From contig CM076144.1 of assembly GCA_038025085.1 (NCBI GenBank), positions 248,001-312,000 of the forward strand: a stretch of DNA of 64,000 nucleotides, in the 5' to 3' direction. Source of the stretch: Tetragonia tetragonoides. Its lineage: Eukaryota > Streptophyta > Magnoliopsida > Caryophyllales > Aizoaceae. Positions 1 through 12,823 of the stretch are shown here, piece by piece. The notes beneath the pieces are model-generated. The model saw only the letters and a program-made list of their open reading frames with translations. It ran no database searches and had not been told where the DNA came from. Position numbers and translations under genes: made by a program. Numbering within the stretch: position 1 is the first letter of the stretch; every line of letters begins with the position of its first letter.

Positions 1-209
1 TCAACAGCATGACATGCTGTAGACCCAGTTCCTAACCCAATAACCATGTTTGATTCCACAAACTCCACAGCCTTATATGCTGCAATTTTTTTCAATTCAT
101 CTTGGGTTAAAACAGGGGTGGCAATTGAAGAAGAAGCTGACCCCATTTTCATACCATTCTCTAGGGCTGCCTTCTCAGATGCTACGAAATGGGTGCAAGG
201 AATTGCCAT
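1..209 (-). CDS. RPI: Ribose-5-phosphate isomerase (RpiA type), 5' end only
   Basis: Enzyme that interconverts ribose-5-phosphate and ribulose-5-phosphate in the pentose phosphate pathway. Only the first 69 codons are in the window; the rest lies beyond base 1. The ATG is at 209-207, with an in-frame TAA six bases upstream, so translation cannot start earlier. After a poorly conserved leader of about 33 residues comes LTQDELKKIAAYKAVEFVES and then the phosphate-binding motif GLGTGST (residues 58-64), diagnostic of RpiA. The AAYKAVEFVES wording resembles the cytosolic plant RPI1/RPI2 group rather than the chloroplast form (from memory of the families). Met20 or Met22 is an alternative start closer to the length of known cytosolic enzymes. 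The upstream leader holds a GA/G-run. Identification is firm; paralogue assignment is inference. Confidence 0.88.
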   Translation of the reverse strand, partial: MAIPCTHFVASEKAALENGMKMGSASSSIATPVLTQDELKKIAAYKAVEFVESNMVIGLGTGSTACHAV

Positions 210-1060
210 GTTTTAGGACCAAAAACAAGGTACAGAAAACAAACAAATTTGAGATGAAATCAAATGAGATTGTTTAAATTGAGATAGAAAAATCAAATCT
301 TTAGGGGAAAGATATCATCAATTCCTGAATATAATGCCTACCCAAGAGGAATGATTGTCCAAAATGGGTTTGAAGGAAGAAGGTGTATTAAAGGGGTTTA
401 ATAGAGAAACAAGAAAATGGGTATTCTTCTAAGATGCCATTGAAAATTTGAAACTTTATCTGATTGGTTTGTGTGGTGGAGGGGGGTAGAAGATAAAAGG
501 GGATAATATTAGGGTTTGATATATAGATAGAGAGAGAGAGACAGAGAGAGAGAGGGGGGGGGGGAACCAAAGGTGAAGATTTGTATATTGAACAAAAAGG
601 GAGACCTGCTTGGTCTTTTTTCTCCTTTCTTTTTTGGATTGGGTTTGTGGGGTTCATGAATCAGGTTATGGGTAGCCTTTAGGAGGACCAATTTATAGCT
701 GTTTGGTTTTTGTGTGGGGGAATAAGTATTTCACGCGGTGGGAAAAGGCAGGATTCCTGGAAAAGCATGAAACAGCACCGGCCATCGGCAACTCAGGACC
801 TTCAGTCAAAACTGACTCGGACGAGTTTGGTCCAATCAAATGACTTCCCATACAATAAATAAAGGCATGCGTAATCTATACACAAGTACTCCATTTACTT
901 TGTTAACAATTATACCATTCCCAACTTCATTCACTCACTGTCCCAAAAAAAAAAAAAAAACTTCATTCACTCTTTATCTCTGCCTCCATTGATTATGTAC
1001 TCTCTCTTACCTTTCCAGCCTGAGCCTCCACTGATTCACCATCCATACTCACGGAAGTTA
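210..1060. other. Promoter/leader of the RPI gene and intergenic DNA
   Basis: No convincing gene is present. The stretch lies upstream of the minus-strand RPI start and contains a GA dinucleotide run followed by an eleven-base G run (about 523-564), read as CT/C on the transcribed strand, as is common in plant 5' leaders. A 16-base A run lies near 945-960. Short open frames on the minus strand here are low-complexity Ser/Leu/Pro translations of the CT run. Confidence 0.5.
523..564. repeat. (GA)n/(G)n simple repeat
   Basis: A GATA/GA dinucleotide run passes directly into an eleven-base G run about 320-350 bp upstream of the RPI start codon. Seen directly. It may sit in the 5' untranslated region of that gene. 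Confidence 0.9.
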
Positions 1061-1150
1061 TTCCCTCCGTCCCAAATTATATGACAACTTCGGGACTTGT
1101 GACTCGAGTCATAAGTCCCGAAGTTGTCATATCATTTGGGACGGACGGAG
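1061..1150. mobile_element. Stowaway-type MITE (near-perfect hairpin)
   Basis: A 90-bp element that is almost entirely an inverted repeat. The left end reads TTCCCTCCGTCCCAAAT and the right end, reverse-complemented, CTCCGTCCGTCCCAAAT. Both arms continue through ATATGACAACTTCGGGACTT to a centre at GACTCGAGTC. It is flanked by TA on both sides (1059-1060 and 1151-1152), the Tc1/mariner target duplication. CTCCCTCCGTCCC ends are classic for Stowaway elements. No coding capacity. Confidence 0.85.
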
Positions 1151-1709
1151 TACATCATATTGTGGCTTGCGCTATGTTCATGATCACGGTCATCGCCATT
1201 AGAGCTGGGTGATCACTTGTTCTCGCACCATCCTAAGAATGTGACAGTGAGTGATGACTTTACGCTGACGAAAACTAACTACAGACATTTGTCTAAATGA
1301 CTTGTTCATGAACAATTTACCTCAATTGAAATTAAAGGGATGTGCAGCTCACTTCCATTTAATGGGATTGCTGCCCTTGAGATCCCAGTGTTATTAACAA
1401 AAATTGGTTTCATAATTTACATTCTGAGTTGTGAAGTGTCGTTGGAAAATCACTTGCTTCTCTATAAGGAATTTATTTTACAAGTTAATGAGCACCTACT
1501 CAGATACACTCATTAGCCTAACCTGTGACGTAAAATATGCCAAAATTCCCCATCAGGGGGGCAAAATAATGACAAAGATCAGTGTAGCTAACAAGAATAA
1601 TTCACATGCCTCACCAGTCACCACCCATCTTCAAAGCCCCAACAAAGAAACAACATCAATTCAAGGAGATAAATAATAGGCTTAGCACTGCACCATAACC
1701 ATAAAGCCT
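1151..1709. other. 3' flank of ATAD3
   Basis: Intergenic DNA between the MITE and the ATAD3 stop codon. The part next to 1709 is expected to be the ATAD3 3' untranslated region on the minus strand. I see no other gene. Confidence 0.4.
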
Positions 1710-4700
1710 TCAATAATCTTCCCTAAGTGCTGCTTTCTCGGTAGCTGCCAGCTTCTTTCTCTGTTGGTGCTCTGCAGCCTTGTAATCTACAACCTCGCGA
1801 AACAATTGAGCGTCAAGGACACAATTTTCACTACCATAAACAGCTGCTTGAACACTAGCCATTAGCTTAGCAATCTCTCTCCCTGAGAATCCTTCAGTCT
1901 TTGCAGCAGCCTCTCTAAGAATGTCATCTGTCAACCCTTTAATCTCTATCTTCTGCTGCTGTTTTTGAAAGAAACGTGAAAAAAGCCCAGGTTTCCTAGC
2001 TCCTGCTTGTGCTATATACTTGTCAAGATAAAGTTTTAATAACTTCAACCTTTCACCCTCCCCAGGCAATGGGAACTCAAGGACTTCATCAATACGATCA
2101 GCAACGGCTGAATCAAGATCTCCTGGCCGGTTCGTGGCAAGTGCAAGAACAATGTCCTTGGACTGGTCACCAGTTCGGAAAAGGAGGGCATTGAGGGCAC
2201 TCCTTTGAGCTTCACTCATGTAGGCTTTGTTTCGCCTGCAAACAATTCATTGAGAACATTTCAGCTCATCATGGGCAACACTTGGCAAAAACTGAATAGT
2301 CATGCATGCAAATTGACAAGACCCATAATATGCTTTTCCATTGCCTTTTTTTTCCCGCGGGAGGGGTGGGGGGTGGGGGGTGGGGAAGGGATATGACAGA
2401 ACCCGTGCTCAACTGAGTAGTAGAAGGTAAACGTGAGGACACTTTTAAGTGAGCTTGTTATGTTTAGCTACTTACTCGCACAGAAAAGCATCAGCTTCAT
2501 CAATAAATAACAACAAACCCCTATTCGACTTCTTCGCCCAATCAAACAACTGGTGTATCTTGGTGACAGCTTGTGAACCCAGGGGTGCAACATCGCCACC
2601 TGTCATGAGTGCATAGTCCAATCCCTGAAAACACAACAAAATATCAATCAGGAAGGACTTCAAGGAATTACTCCTGATACACAAAGCTCAGCACAGTGAA
2701 ATCTCTAGTACACAAAGTTTTCAGGCACGTAAATGACAGTGTGGAGGTGCCAAAGTACGCATTTTACACTCAATGAATGCTCCTCAGTAGCTTGAATCAT
2801 TGACAATGACTTGGACAATGAATAAATACTAAATGAAAGACAAGCGAGTTAAGATGTCATACAGATTTACGAGCCATCTCTCTCGCAGCCATAGTTTTCC
2901 CTGTTCCGGGAGGGCCATAGAAAAGCATATTACGGAATGGTGCTTGATGAGACTTTGTATTTGCAGTTGCAGTAGCTAGCTGCTGTATCCTCTTCTGAAG
3001 AGAGGGGTGTAAAATAACATCTCCAAAACCATTTCCATTTTTCGAAACAGAATTAGAGCTGCGCAGTGTGCTCATAGCACGAGAAGAAAATCCTGACCAT
3101 GGATATTTCCCTCTTGAGGACTCTCTAATTAACGATGGTTGTCCCAATATTCTGTCCACATAGCTCCATACCACTTTAGCCCCTTCTCTGCACAAACGGT
3201 GGCAATAGTAAAATATTGAATACCCTCTCTTTTCATATAATCTAAGCAGAGTCTAAATCAAAAACGATAAAAGCAAAACCCATTAAATAAATAACATCAA
3301 GTCGTCAACATGGCTTATTCACTCACTATGTTGGACATATAGGGTACTCCACCCCAACATAGTTGCCCTTTCTAATAGAACTGTCCAGAGAAGAATTCAC
3401 CTTCCTAAAACACATGTTAAGGAACTGAAAAGTGCAAACAGTGTCCTCGAGTCTCAACCTTGAAATATGTCGCATGACCACACTTGCAGACTATTCAACT
3501 TTCTGAACTCTCTTTCTCCACCATAGATTTTAGGAGAAGACAACTGTCCAGTCATTTCGCTAAATGGAGAAGACAAACAGAGTTATCAGAGTTACAGGCC
3601 ATGCTAGCAGGCTTCTATTGGCTCACTAACTATAGCTCTGACCTTTGATGTTAGTAGCCAAATCCTGGAGCATCAGGTGACCGGGGAAAATTTTGGCTTC
3701 CTTCAATTGATACCAGCCGCATGACCTATTCATACTTTAGACTCTAACTGCTGCATATAATGCAACTGGCTGTACATGACAACATTGAATTTAAATTGCA
3801 TAATTGACAAGTTAAAAGTGCCTAGGGATTTACATATTTGGGATGATCCTTAATGACTCATTTTAGTCCAGACGGGCCTGATTCTTTATCATAGAATAAT
3901 AACGGGGGACACAAGATCATAATCTAAATGCTTTGAGCTAGAGTCTAAAGGCTATCTCCAGGGTTTTAGATCTCCTTGGTACTTGAAGCCAAAAAGCACC
4001 TTAGAGATCTTCAGTGCCACAATCTATGTTCTCAGACCTGGCTTGTTCTTGGGCAAAACCTATTCAGGATTCCTGTGAAAGCCTGTAACTACAAATCATA
4101 GGTCATTGAGTTAAATACCAATCAGCTTGGGTTTCTTTTCCCAGTTCTACTAACTTAAACTTTGAGAGATCCCTTCAGTGCAGGCAGTGTTCTTTGTGAT
4201 TTTTGCACTCTTCACTTCCGATGTAAATACTTGGTCAGCAAGACACAAAAGACAAATATCCAATTGTATACTCTAATTATCTTCTGCCTTAGTGTATCTA
4301 AGGAACCATACTAACTGGCGAGTAGGTAAAATTGAACAACCAGTATACCGAAGAAACCTTTCCACTCCACCCAACAGGCAACGGCCACCCGAACAACATA
4401 GCAGAAAAGGGGAAGGGGGATAAAGACCTCTTTAAAATATGGATGAATCAAAGCTCCAACAGTGTCAATAACACGCATGAAATGAGCCTATGGCCAAATT
4501 ACAATATCTCAGGACATGTGTTGAATATCGACAAGATTTTGATATATTTTATTTTTGAATGTTTCCAGTTTGTCTTACAAGCAGCATTCTTTTTAACAGA
4601 TGAACACTTTATTTTCACAGTAGGGATCATGAATAATCCTGAGAAAAAAAAAAAACAGACAAGACAAATTATTCAACAAAATTCCACAAGGCATGGCGGC

Positions 4701-7700
4701 CATCAAAATTTTGTCAGTATGAAGATAACACTCCCATCTGTTAAATCAAGGTCACTCAAACATGCTATTCGCACCCATAAAACAAATAAAGCAGAGATTT
4801 CTACTAAAATAAAACTTAGCCACACACGTAAATAGATGCACATGGACACTGTCATGCAGCTTAAGTGGGGGTATGCAACAATTGTGAGAAGCATAAGCAA
4901 TAACAGCAAGCACTTTGTATCCAACAGCACGAATGAAGAATGAAATTAATCCACTGATGCATCAGTAGAGTAATATGGAAAGGACAAAATCATCTAAGCT
5001 CAAAGCTTCAGACATACCTTGTGGTGTAGATGCCTGCTGCAAGAGCAGTGACCCCACCAACAGCTACGACAAGCTTATTTTGATCCGTCAAAATAGCTCG
5101 TAGGCCCCCTGCATAAAGTGGCAATGAACGATTAAACCAATCATTTGTGCATCGTAGTAGATCATATACATCTATCTATTTCAATAAAGAGGGACTATCA
5201 CTGGTGCAGAGGGGAACATATACATAAAGGTGAAGAGTTCTCAAGTAAAAAGACATCCAATCCGCAAATTCAGATGCAGAAGATAATACAATTCTTGGAA
5301 TGTAGCTAATACTATGGCATGTGATCAATGATAATGCAAATAAAATTATGCTATCTCAATTTTAGTGACATTAAGACCACTTAAAACATTCATTTGATCC
5401 AAGATCAAAAACAACATTCATCTGATCCAAATGCATTTCATATAGTACATTCTGTCCAAACATGACAACACACTAATAGTGCAACAGTGATGAATTGGCA
5501 CCTAACTGGACATGATCCTACCGAAGTACTCTTCTTTCATGGATACTGCAATCAAGACTAGCAGGAGGGACTTCCATAACAAAGAAAATAGAGCAACCAA
5601 ATAAAACGGCTCGTAACTAACTAACTAACTAACTAACAGGGATGCAGACAGCCAACTATTTACTATCAAAAAGCACCTAAAGAATCATGGTACAACTTTC
5701 ACATTCACAGTTACTCCGGAAAATTATGCTTCTGAGCTTCTTCTTTTTAGGAAAAAAAACAAAAAAAAACAGGGAAGTTCAGCATCAACCCAATCTGGCC
5801 ATCTTGGTCAAAGTATTCTTTTGTCCCTTGTCAAGACAAATGCCTGCTAAACATGAACTTAACCACATACATTTCAATCAAATCAGGTAATGCAACCTAG
5901 CAACAGCTTGGTGAACAATTAGGTGAGAATACCTCCAATATGATCAAAAGTGGTGTTTATGGCTGCAACCCACTTCTCTCGCTCTGCATTCGCACGATCC
6001 ACAAGCATTCGTCTATTGACATCTTCTGCCAACTTCGCTTCATGAGCTCTCCCTTCTGCTTCTGCCATTGCTTTCACCTTTATGGTTTCGCGTTCTATCT
6101 CAGCCTTCTCTCTTTCAGTTTGGCGACGCTGAGCTTGTATCTGCTCTTCTGTTGCTCGCCTAGCAGTCTCTTGTCTAATAGCTGACTCTTCTTGCAGCTT
6201 CACAAGCTCCTGATTTCTTGTCCTCTGATGCTCATGCTCTGCCTGTCAAAGACAGTAAAATTTTTGGTCATAAGCAAGCACTGCCATAATATCTAGGGCA
6301 GCGGGTTCTGTTAAACTAGCAGGCACAGAATGTATCACCGTATCCACTAAATCACCTCACGTACATGTCAATTTTTTACTGATTCTGATAGAGCCACTTC
6401 TAAGCTCTGGATTCAGTCGCTACAACTATGGCACATGTGGTGTTTTCTGATTTCATAGGTGTTCTCCATGGAGTTCAGGACTTGCATACCATGAGAGGAT
6501 GAAATCAGGTGCTGATAGCCTGATACTCTAGTGAAAGAGGAGCAAATAAGGAGGCCTCTTTATATGTACATTTGTAAATAAGGAGCATTTTGTTTGTCTA
6601 GTTCTCTTAGATGCTATTGTCCTATGTATTTTGTCCTTCTTAAAGGTTGCAGGTGATTTTTGGAAGGGCTGTGAGGACCTTGTGTATTCTTCACATGACT
6701 AATAGGCCAAAAGTTGCTAAACAAATACAGTATAATGGAATTCATCAAAATAACATCCAAACCAAGACACATACCGCCATCCTTTTTCTTGCCAGCTCAT
6801 CTTCATAACGAGCCATCTGAGATTTTATTTCTGCTTGTTGCTGATGTAGCTTCTTCGTCTCATCGTAGATAACTCTTTGCCTCTCCTGCATGAAAAAGGA
6901 GCAGATATCTGAATGAACTGGCCAAATCAGTGGGCTATTTTTTATAGGAAGTCTCACTGAAAGAAGCAAAGCAGGATAGACATATTATCTAATCCGACAT
7001 CAGAACAACCAACTTAAATCAAACCAGACCATACAAACAAGCAGCAAAGAGAACCCGATTGATGTTACATCTTTTTGGCTGATGAATTTCATGCATGAAC
7101 AAAATGATGGCCACAGTTATATTAAAAATTAATATCAGTTGACAAGATAAACAGGCCCCAATAAACTTTTCAGTTTTCTGCCACATAAACAAGTAAACAA
7201 CACTATACACGTTTGCAATTGGAACTACAAGTTCATAACTAGGATCACCAAAAACAACCAAAGGACGAGTCCACTCTTTAATACATGTGAAAGTGAACTT
7301 ACCACCTCCGCTTCAGCTTGTACTTTCTTAAACTCTTGAACCTTCACTGCTAGTTCTGCCTGTCTTGTTTCTTCCTGCTTCTTTATGATTTCAAATACCT
7401 GGAATTAGAGTGAACAAACCAACATCAATACGTCTTTAAACATGGCGAACCACATACAGAATATCACCAATAACCAAGGGACATAACCAAACACGACAAC
7501 CACCTCCATCAAAAATGACACCCAGTTCACCAATTTTAGTATTCTACAGACCAAATAATAACACAAAGTACCATCTTTAAATACAAAAATCTAGAAGCTT
7601 GCATCTACTAGAGTATATTATACGTAATGGAATGCCAAATATCATAGCAATCATGCCAAATGTAATATATGGTTTAAGAAAGAGATTGCAGCATAAACCC

Positions 7701-8136
7701 AAATAGTAATCAATTAATGAAAGCCCCACTGGCATTTCCAATTCCATTCCAAACCAATTAATTGACCACAGACATATGCACAAACATACACAGTATATCA
7801 AACAAGGGAGAGACAGAAAGGGACCTTCTTGGCTTGGCCAGAGCTGGTAATCTCTTTCAAAGCCTTAGCACCTCTTTCCAAGGCCTCAGGATCAAATCCA
7901 GCTGAAGTTGTTCTAGGGTTATCATTTCGCGGCTTCGGTGGCTTCTCGGGTTCGGAAGGCGAAGCCGGTGGTTGCGCCACTCCTGTGGGTCCCACCGCTG
8001 GTGACGCCACATTTCCGGTTGCCGGATTAGAAAAAGGAGCGTAGTTGAAAGGCCCATCGGCATGAGCGTGCTCAACTCCCATTGTAGCAGCTGCTAGGGC
8101 TGACATCAGCGTTGCTGCACATGCTTTAGCAGCCAT
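1710..8136 (-). CDS. ATAD3: ATAD3 family mitochondrial AAA-ATPase
   Basis: Membrane-anchored AAA-ATPase of the mitochondrial inner membrane, linked in the family to nucleoid organisation and contact sites. Eight coding exons (minus strand): 7825-8136, 7303-7398, 6775-6885, 5933-6242, 5018-5108, 2863-3187, 2476-2624, 1710-2235. Frames join to 639 residues, the normal plant ATAD3 length. Visible in order: an Ala-rich N-terminus and Pro/Glu-rich segment with [19 protein letters not shown]; a long charged coiled coil (about 105-275) rich in Glu, Arg and Gln; a membrane segment, [18 protein letters not shown] (about 288-306); Walker A GPPGTGKT (398-405); Walker [10 protein letters not shown] (452-460); and an arginine-bearing AAA core ending in HQQRKK. 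The start is the ATG at 8136; a frame extending upstream lacks another ATG. The longest intron (3188-5017) holds nothing recognisable. No frame breaks. Confidence 0.95.
3188..5017 (-). other. Long intron of ATAD3
   Basis: 1,830-bp GT-AG intron between the exon coding the membrane segment and the one carrying Walker A. It contains a plus-strand open frame near 4332-4835 that shows no family resemblance and is AT-rich intronic sequence. No transposon ends recognised. Confidence 0.7.
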
Positions 8137-9399
8137 AGCTCGATTGCACAATCGGAGAGCTTCAATTCAACCCAACAGGGTTTAATTTTAATATCCCCCA
8201 GATGAATTAAATTGAATGGAATTGGAGTTTAGAGAGATAATGTTGGTTGATTGTAAATTAAAGGGGGATTTATTGGGGGGAAATGTTGGCTTGAAGAACA
8301 AGAAAAATGGAGGGAGAGAGAAGTAGCTACTTGAGGGGTTTGGGGATATTTTGGGGTTCAGGGTTTTGGTAGGGTTTGCGCCATGGCGGTTTGGGGTTCT
8401 AGTCGATGCTTTTGCGGCTATTTTATATCAGACCTGCTGAAGCGTTGAACCGGTCGGTAATTTTTTTTCTTGCTTGTTTTAATCGTAGGATTTTACTTTT
8501 AGGCCCTTTAACTTGTGTAATATGGGCTGGCCATGCCTTTGATATATTCTATTGGTTTCCTGGTTCTACCTTGGCCTCTTGGATCAACAGGTTTGGGTAT
8601 TTGTCTTTATTTTTTTTGCTCGTTCAATGGTTGCGCCATTGTATTAAGAATACCCAAAAAACAAACGAATAACCTAAAACTCGCATTCGGGTGGGAACTC
8701 CTCGGAGTTAAGGATACCCACAAAATTTGAGGAGGCCGCCCATGCGGCAAAAGAGTGAGCTAATACATTGTTCACAAACAGGTTGGGTTAGCCTTTCTTC
8801 CTTTTTTTTCTTTTTTTTGAGACGGTGTAGGCTAGCTAAGCTTTAGTTGGCTTGGCTCTTGAGAATGAACAAGAGGCTCTATGTACATGTACATACTCTA
8901 GATTGATGTGTGTGTCGTGTAATTGGATGGACAATTCTAATAAGAGGTTTATTAATTAGGTGCTCTTAAGTCTTAAGATAACCTAGGGAGATCGATCTTA
9001 CAAATAGTATGAGTTGAGTAATACTAATACACCCACTTATATTGTAAACGTGCTTTATGAACTAAGCTAGCTTATATATAAACCCACTTATATTGTGCCT
9101 ACCTTGTTCTTGTCAAATTATTGTGTGTGATAAGTTAAGCTTCTATGTTTTGGTTTAGAAACATCAAGTAGCCTAATACAGAAAAGTTCCAAAATCAACC
9201 ACGAATTTGGATCAATTTCAAATCAAAATCCAAGTGTTGTACAATACATCAGATTTGGCCCAGATTAAAATCCTTAGATCCAAACAAGCCATCAAGGTTT
9301 TTTGGATTTTCTCATAATTTTTTCAGGGGTGAATTTGTTATGTAAGAAAAAACAGTTAGCTTGATTCAATCAACATAAGCCTATATTCTACTCATTTTC
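8137..9399. other. ATAD3 promoter and intergenic DNA
   Basis: Upstream region of ATAD3 followed by AT-rich intergenic sequence up to the LINE. No gene seen. The LINE 5' boundary is not defined and may lie within the last few hundred bases of this stretch. Confidence 0.4.
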
Positions 9400-10730
9400 G
9401 TGCAAAATTTGCCGCAATTGAAAAAGAGAGCATGGAGAGCGACTCTACGCGAGAGAAATCCATCCCCATCATCCGAAGAAACAGATCTTCTCAATCGCTC
9501 CAATAAAAAATTCAAACGAAAAACCTATGATCTAAGAAGCTTTCATGCTTCGGTTGAATCCCAAGATGAGGTTTCACATGTCTCTGAAACTCCTCATGGG
9601 ACACAGCAGAACCTCAATCAAACGTTCCCGCCTCAACATCAAACTCCTCCTTTCATGGGAAACGGATCCTACAGTCAGCGACTTCAAGGGTTGAACACCC
9701 ACCACAGCCCGAAGCAAGGGAGTTTTTTTGGTCATGGCATGGAAGATGATGACGTCTCCGACGATGATGAACCTCTCTCTGAGGAACAAGATGACCCGAG
9801 ATGCCCAACTATCCTTCTAACTAAGGAGGAAAAAAAAAATGCTTCGAAGCCCATGGAAGCACATACTCTAATCATCAAAATGTTTAACAAGAAAATTGGG
9901 TACTGCCAATTAATCAAAAAGCTTAGACAAAAATGGTGCATCAAGGGTACTCTTTCCCTTGTTGACATTGGGTTTGATTACTATATTGCAAAGTTTACGA
10001 ACCTGGATGATTATCATTTTGTCTTGACTCAAGGGCCATGGATGATAAATGATAATTATCTAATGGTCCGTAAATGGGTTCATGACTTTGTCCCTGACAA
10101 TACTCCTCCTAAAATTCTCACAGCATGGATTAGAATCCCATTTCTATCTGTGGAGTATTTGAATGCTGGACATTTTTGAAAAAGATAGCAGACAAGATTG
10201 GGAAAATAGTCCGAGTTGACCACTCGACCGCTACTGCAGAAAGAGCCCAATTTACACGTTTGAGTGTTGAGGTGGACCTTTCTAAGCCATTGCTCTCCAT
10301 GGACGGGTATGGCAGATTGAATGGGAAGATCTGAAACTAATCTGCTATGGATGTGGCAAAATGGGTCACAGAAAAGATGAGTGTCAGGCATATCATGAAG
10401 AGGAAGCCAAGAAGAACGAGGTTGCACAACCTATAGGCATATCCCTACTCAAATCTATGGTTCTTGGATGCTTGCTAAGAAACCAATTCGAAAGGGGCAC
10501 CTAGGCAGCAAGCCGGGTCGGATGGTACTCAACTGCATAATCAGACCCGAAACAGAAACCCGAATCCGCAAGGTGAAGGGTCAAACCCGGACGGGTTCAC
10601 GTTTTGATATCCTGGCTAATATGGAAAACGCAGAAGGCGGGAACAACAATATTCCAAATAATGCTAGAAGGGAAGTTGATGTTGAGCAGAATACGGAGAA
10701 TAATTCAGAATCCCATGATATGGAAATTCC

Positions 10731-11395
10731 TGTTGGGGAAAACTACGGTATTTACCCACAATCACAACAACAGATAATCGGAAAAATAAAGTGCAAGAAC
10801 CCAAAAACAACACAAACAATTTACGTGGAAAACCCCTCTCAATTAGGGGAAAAACCACGGTGCGGATCTCCACGCACTAAAATAATAATCCACTATAATA
10901 ATCAAGAGTACAATCGGTAACAATCACAAGATCAAACAACAAGTAGACAATCTATCTTTGGTACTAGCACAAATTGACAAACCCTAACTCAATTTGGTAC
11001 TCTCACAAAACCAAAGATACACTCACAAAATACCTGTCGATGACCGATCCGAATACTCCGATTATCTTCACCCAAACAAACCGAATTAACCGTGAACTGG
11101 AACAAACCTCTTTGTTTGTCTCTCACTCACTGGCTCTCTTCCTTTCTTTTTGTTCGGCTGTGCTCTGCTTCTGCCGTTTTGCATAAGCCTCTGATGGTTC
11201 TTTTATAATCAATCAAGGCTTTTGATTAGCAGTTTCCCATATCAACTAAAATTCCTCTTCTTTTTTGTTTTTGTTTTCTTTTCTTTTTTTTTTTCTTTTC
11301 TTTTTCTTTTGTTTTATTTTATTTCTTTACAAAACTAAAATAAAATAAAACACAACTTAATAATACTATTTGGTATTTGGGGCGTTACCTCAACA
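10731..11395 (-). repeat. 3' LTR of the TR-GAG element
   Basis: 665 bp; nearly identical to 12824-13489. In element orientation it starts TGTTGAGGTAACGCC and ends TTTTCCCCAACA. Confidence 0.95.
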
Positions 11396-11411
11396 AATCC
11401 TCCCTCCACCC
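11396..11411 (-). other. Polypurine tract of the TR-GAG element
   Basis: GGGTGGAGGGAGGATT on the minus strand immediately before the 3' LTR, the expected place and composition for plus-strand priming. Confidence 0.75.
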
Positions 11412-11437
11412 AAATCACCAAATACTTCCATCTTGTC

Positions 11438-12739
11438 CTAGAAACGGACCTTTTTCTTCACGGTCTTGCTCCTCCCTATGCAATGACCCTCAACATAACA
11501 CAAGTTGTTCTCCGCCTTCTTTCCTTGCACAATCAAAGTAGCACCACGATATACCTTGCACCACCTTCCCGTACCAATATATCTACACCCTTGCGATGTC
11601 AACTCACCCAACGAAATCACGTTAACACGAGCATCGGGTACATATCTCACATTGTGGAAGGTTCTAGTCACACCACCATGGAGCTCAATGCGGATGCTTC
11701 CCATCCCTTTGGCCTTCAACTTACCACTCCCCATGTTAATGTCACCATACTCACCATCTTGGCACAAAGTATCAAACATAGCATGGTCTCTACAAATGTG
11801 AACCGAAGCACCGGAGTCCAACACCCAACTCTCTTGGCTTTCCTTCCCCTCATTGTTACTAGCCAAGAACAACTCCTTATTACCATCACAAGACATAATT
11901 ACATTAGAGGAACCGCTATCATCATCAATTTTGGTCTTGCCCATCTTCTCTTGCAGCTGCTTGAAACTCTTTAAATCATCTCTCATCTTTGGGCAACGAC
12001 TCTGAATATGACCCTTCTCACCACAATAGTAACACTCCACGTTACTAAAGTCTCTCGCGCGCGACTTCGATCTACTTCTCGGGCCACCTCCTCTCCTCTC
12101 ATGATTCCTCCCTCTTTCGGACACCTCCGCAGCTAGTACTCTATCTCCCCCATCACTAGAAGATACACCATCAACCTGCAACATCATCCGATCATTCTCT
12201 CTCAACACTGTCATTGCTTCATCTAGTGTAATCTCTGTCCTCCCTACAAGTAATGTCTGCACAATTGGCCTGTAGGACTTAGGTAGTGAAGCCAACAATA
12301 ACAATGCCTCCTCTTGATCAGAGATCTTCTCATCTGCATTTCTCAACTGACATACTAGCTGGTTAAAGTTATTAATGTGGTCCTGCAACGCTGTACCTTG
12401 CTCCATCTTTAGCTGGTACAACTCATATCTCAAACAAAGCTTGTTAGTCAGTGACTTTGATGCATATACACTCTGGAGCTTATCCAACAACTTCTTTGGA
12501 TCTGTCTCAGTCAAGTAATTATACTTGATCTCCGGAGCCATAGCTAATCTAATAGTACTGACAGCTTTCTTCTTCTTCGATGTCCATTGGGCATCGGTCA
12601 CCCCACTAGGCTTTGTCTCATCTAAAGCCTCATCTAAATTTTGTTGAACCAACAAATCCTCAACCGTACTCTTCCACACAGTAAAATTAATTTTACCATC
12701 AAACAAAGGAATTTCAAATTTGGGCACACTACCAGACAT
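11438..12739 (-). CDS. Copia gag-protease polyprotein (truncated)
   Basis: 433-residue uninterrupted frame starting at the ATG at 12739 (the frame is open further up to the LTR, but this Met begins the usual copia gag motif FDGKINFTVWKSTVEDLL). Residues 60-190 form the UBN2-type capsid region; a CCHC zinc knuckle CYYCGEKGHIQSRC is at 236-249; the aspartic protease active site DSGA with WVLDSGASVHIC is at 305-316. The frame ends soon after the start of a pre-integrase region (NNLCYVEG), so integrase and reverse transcriptase are missing rather than frameshifted. Intact reading frame and matching LTRs suggest the protein could still be made. Confidence 0.92.
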   Translation of the reverse strand: MSGSVPKFEIPLFDGKINFTVWKSTVEDLLVQQNLDEALDETKPSGVTDAQWTSKKKKAVSTIRLAMAPEIKYNYLTETDPKKLLDKLQSVYASKSLTNKLCLRYELYQLKMEQGTALQDHINNFNQLVCQLRNADEKISDQEEALLLLASLPKSYRPIVQTLLVGRTEITLDEAMTVLRENDRMMLQVDGVSSSDGGDRVLAAEVSERGRNHERRGGGPRSRSKSRARDFSNVECYYCGEKGHIQSRCPKMRDDLKSFKQLQEKMGKTKIDDDSGSSNVIMSCDGNKELFLASNNEGKESQESWVLDSGASVHICRDHAMFDTLCQDGEYGDINMGSGKLKAKGMGSIRIELHGGVTRTFHNVRYVPDARVNVISLGELTSQGCRYIGTGRWCKVYRGATLIVQGKKAENNLCYVEGHCIGRSKTVKKKVRF

Positions 12740-12810
12740 GTTACTTGCACAAAATAATTCCTCCTTCAACAAATACAGTAATTTTCCCACCACCGATCCT
12801 ACAACCAAAA

Positions 12811-12822
12811 GCTCTGATACCA
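12811..12822 (-). other. Primer-binding site for initiator tRNA-Met
   Basis: TGGTATCAGAGC on the minus strand, one base inside the 5' LTR. This 12-mer complements the 3' end of plant initiator methionine tRNA and is standard in copia elements. Confidence 0.9.
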
Positions 12823-12823
12823 C

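Noticed and set aside
388..691. Minus-strand frames upstream of RPI
   Set aside because: They read through the CT/C simple repeat of the probable RPI leader; the peptides are Ser/Leu/Pro low complexity.
4332..4835. 167-codon plus-strand frame as a gene
   Set aside because: It lies in the long ATAD3 intron on the opposite strand, lacks an ATG at its start, is AT-rich and matches no family.
11483..11974. Plus-strand frames of about 100-160 codons in the TR-GAG interior
   Set aside because: They are antisense shadows of the gag-protease gene, which has clear domains on the minus strand.
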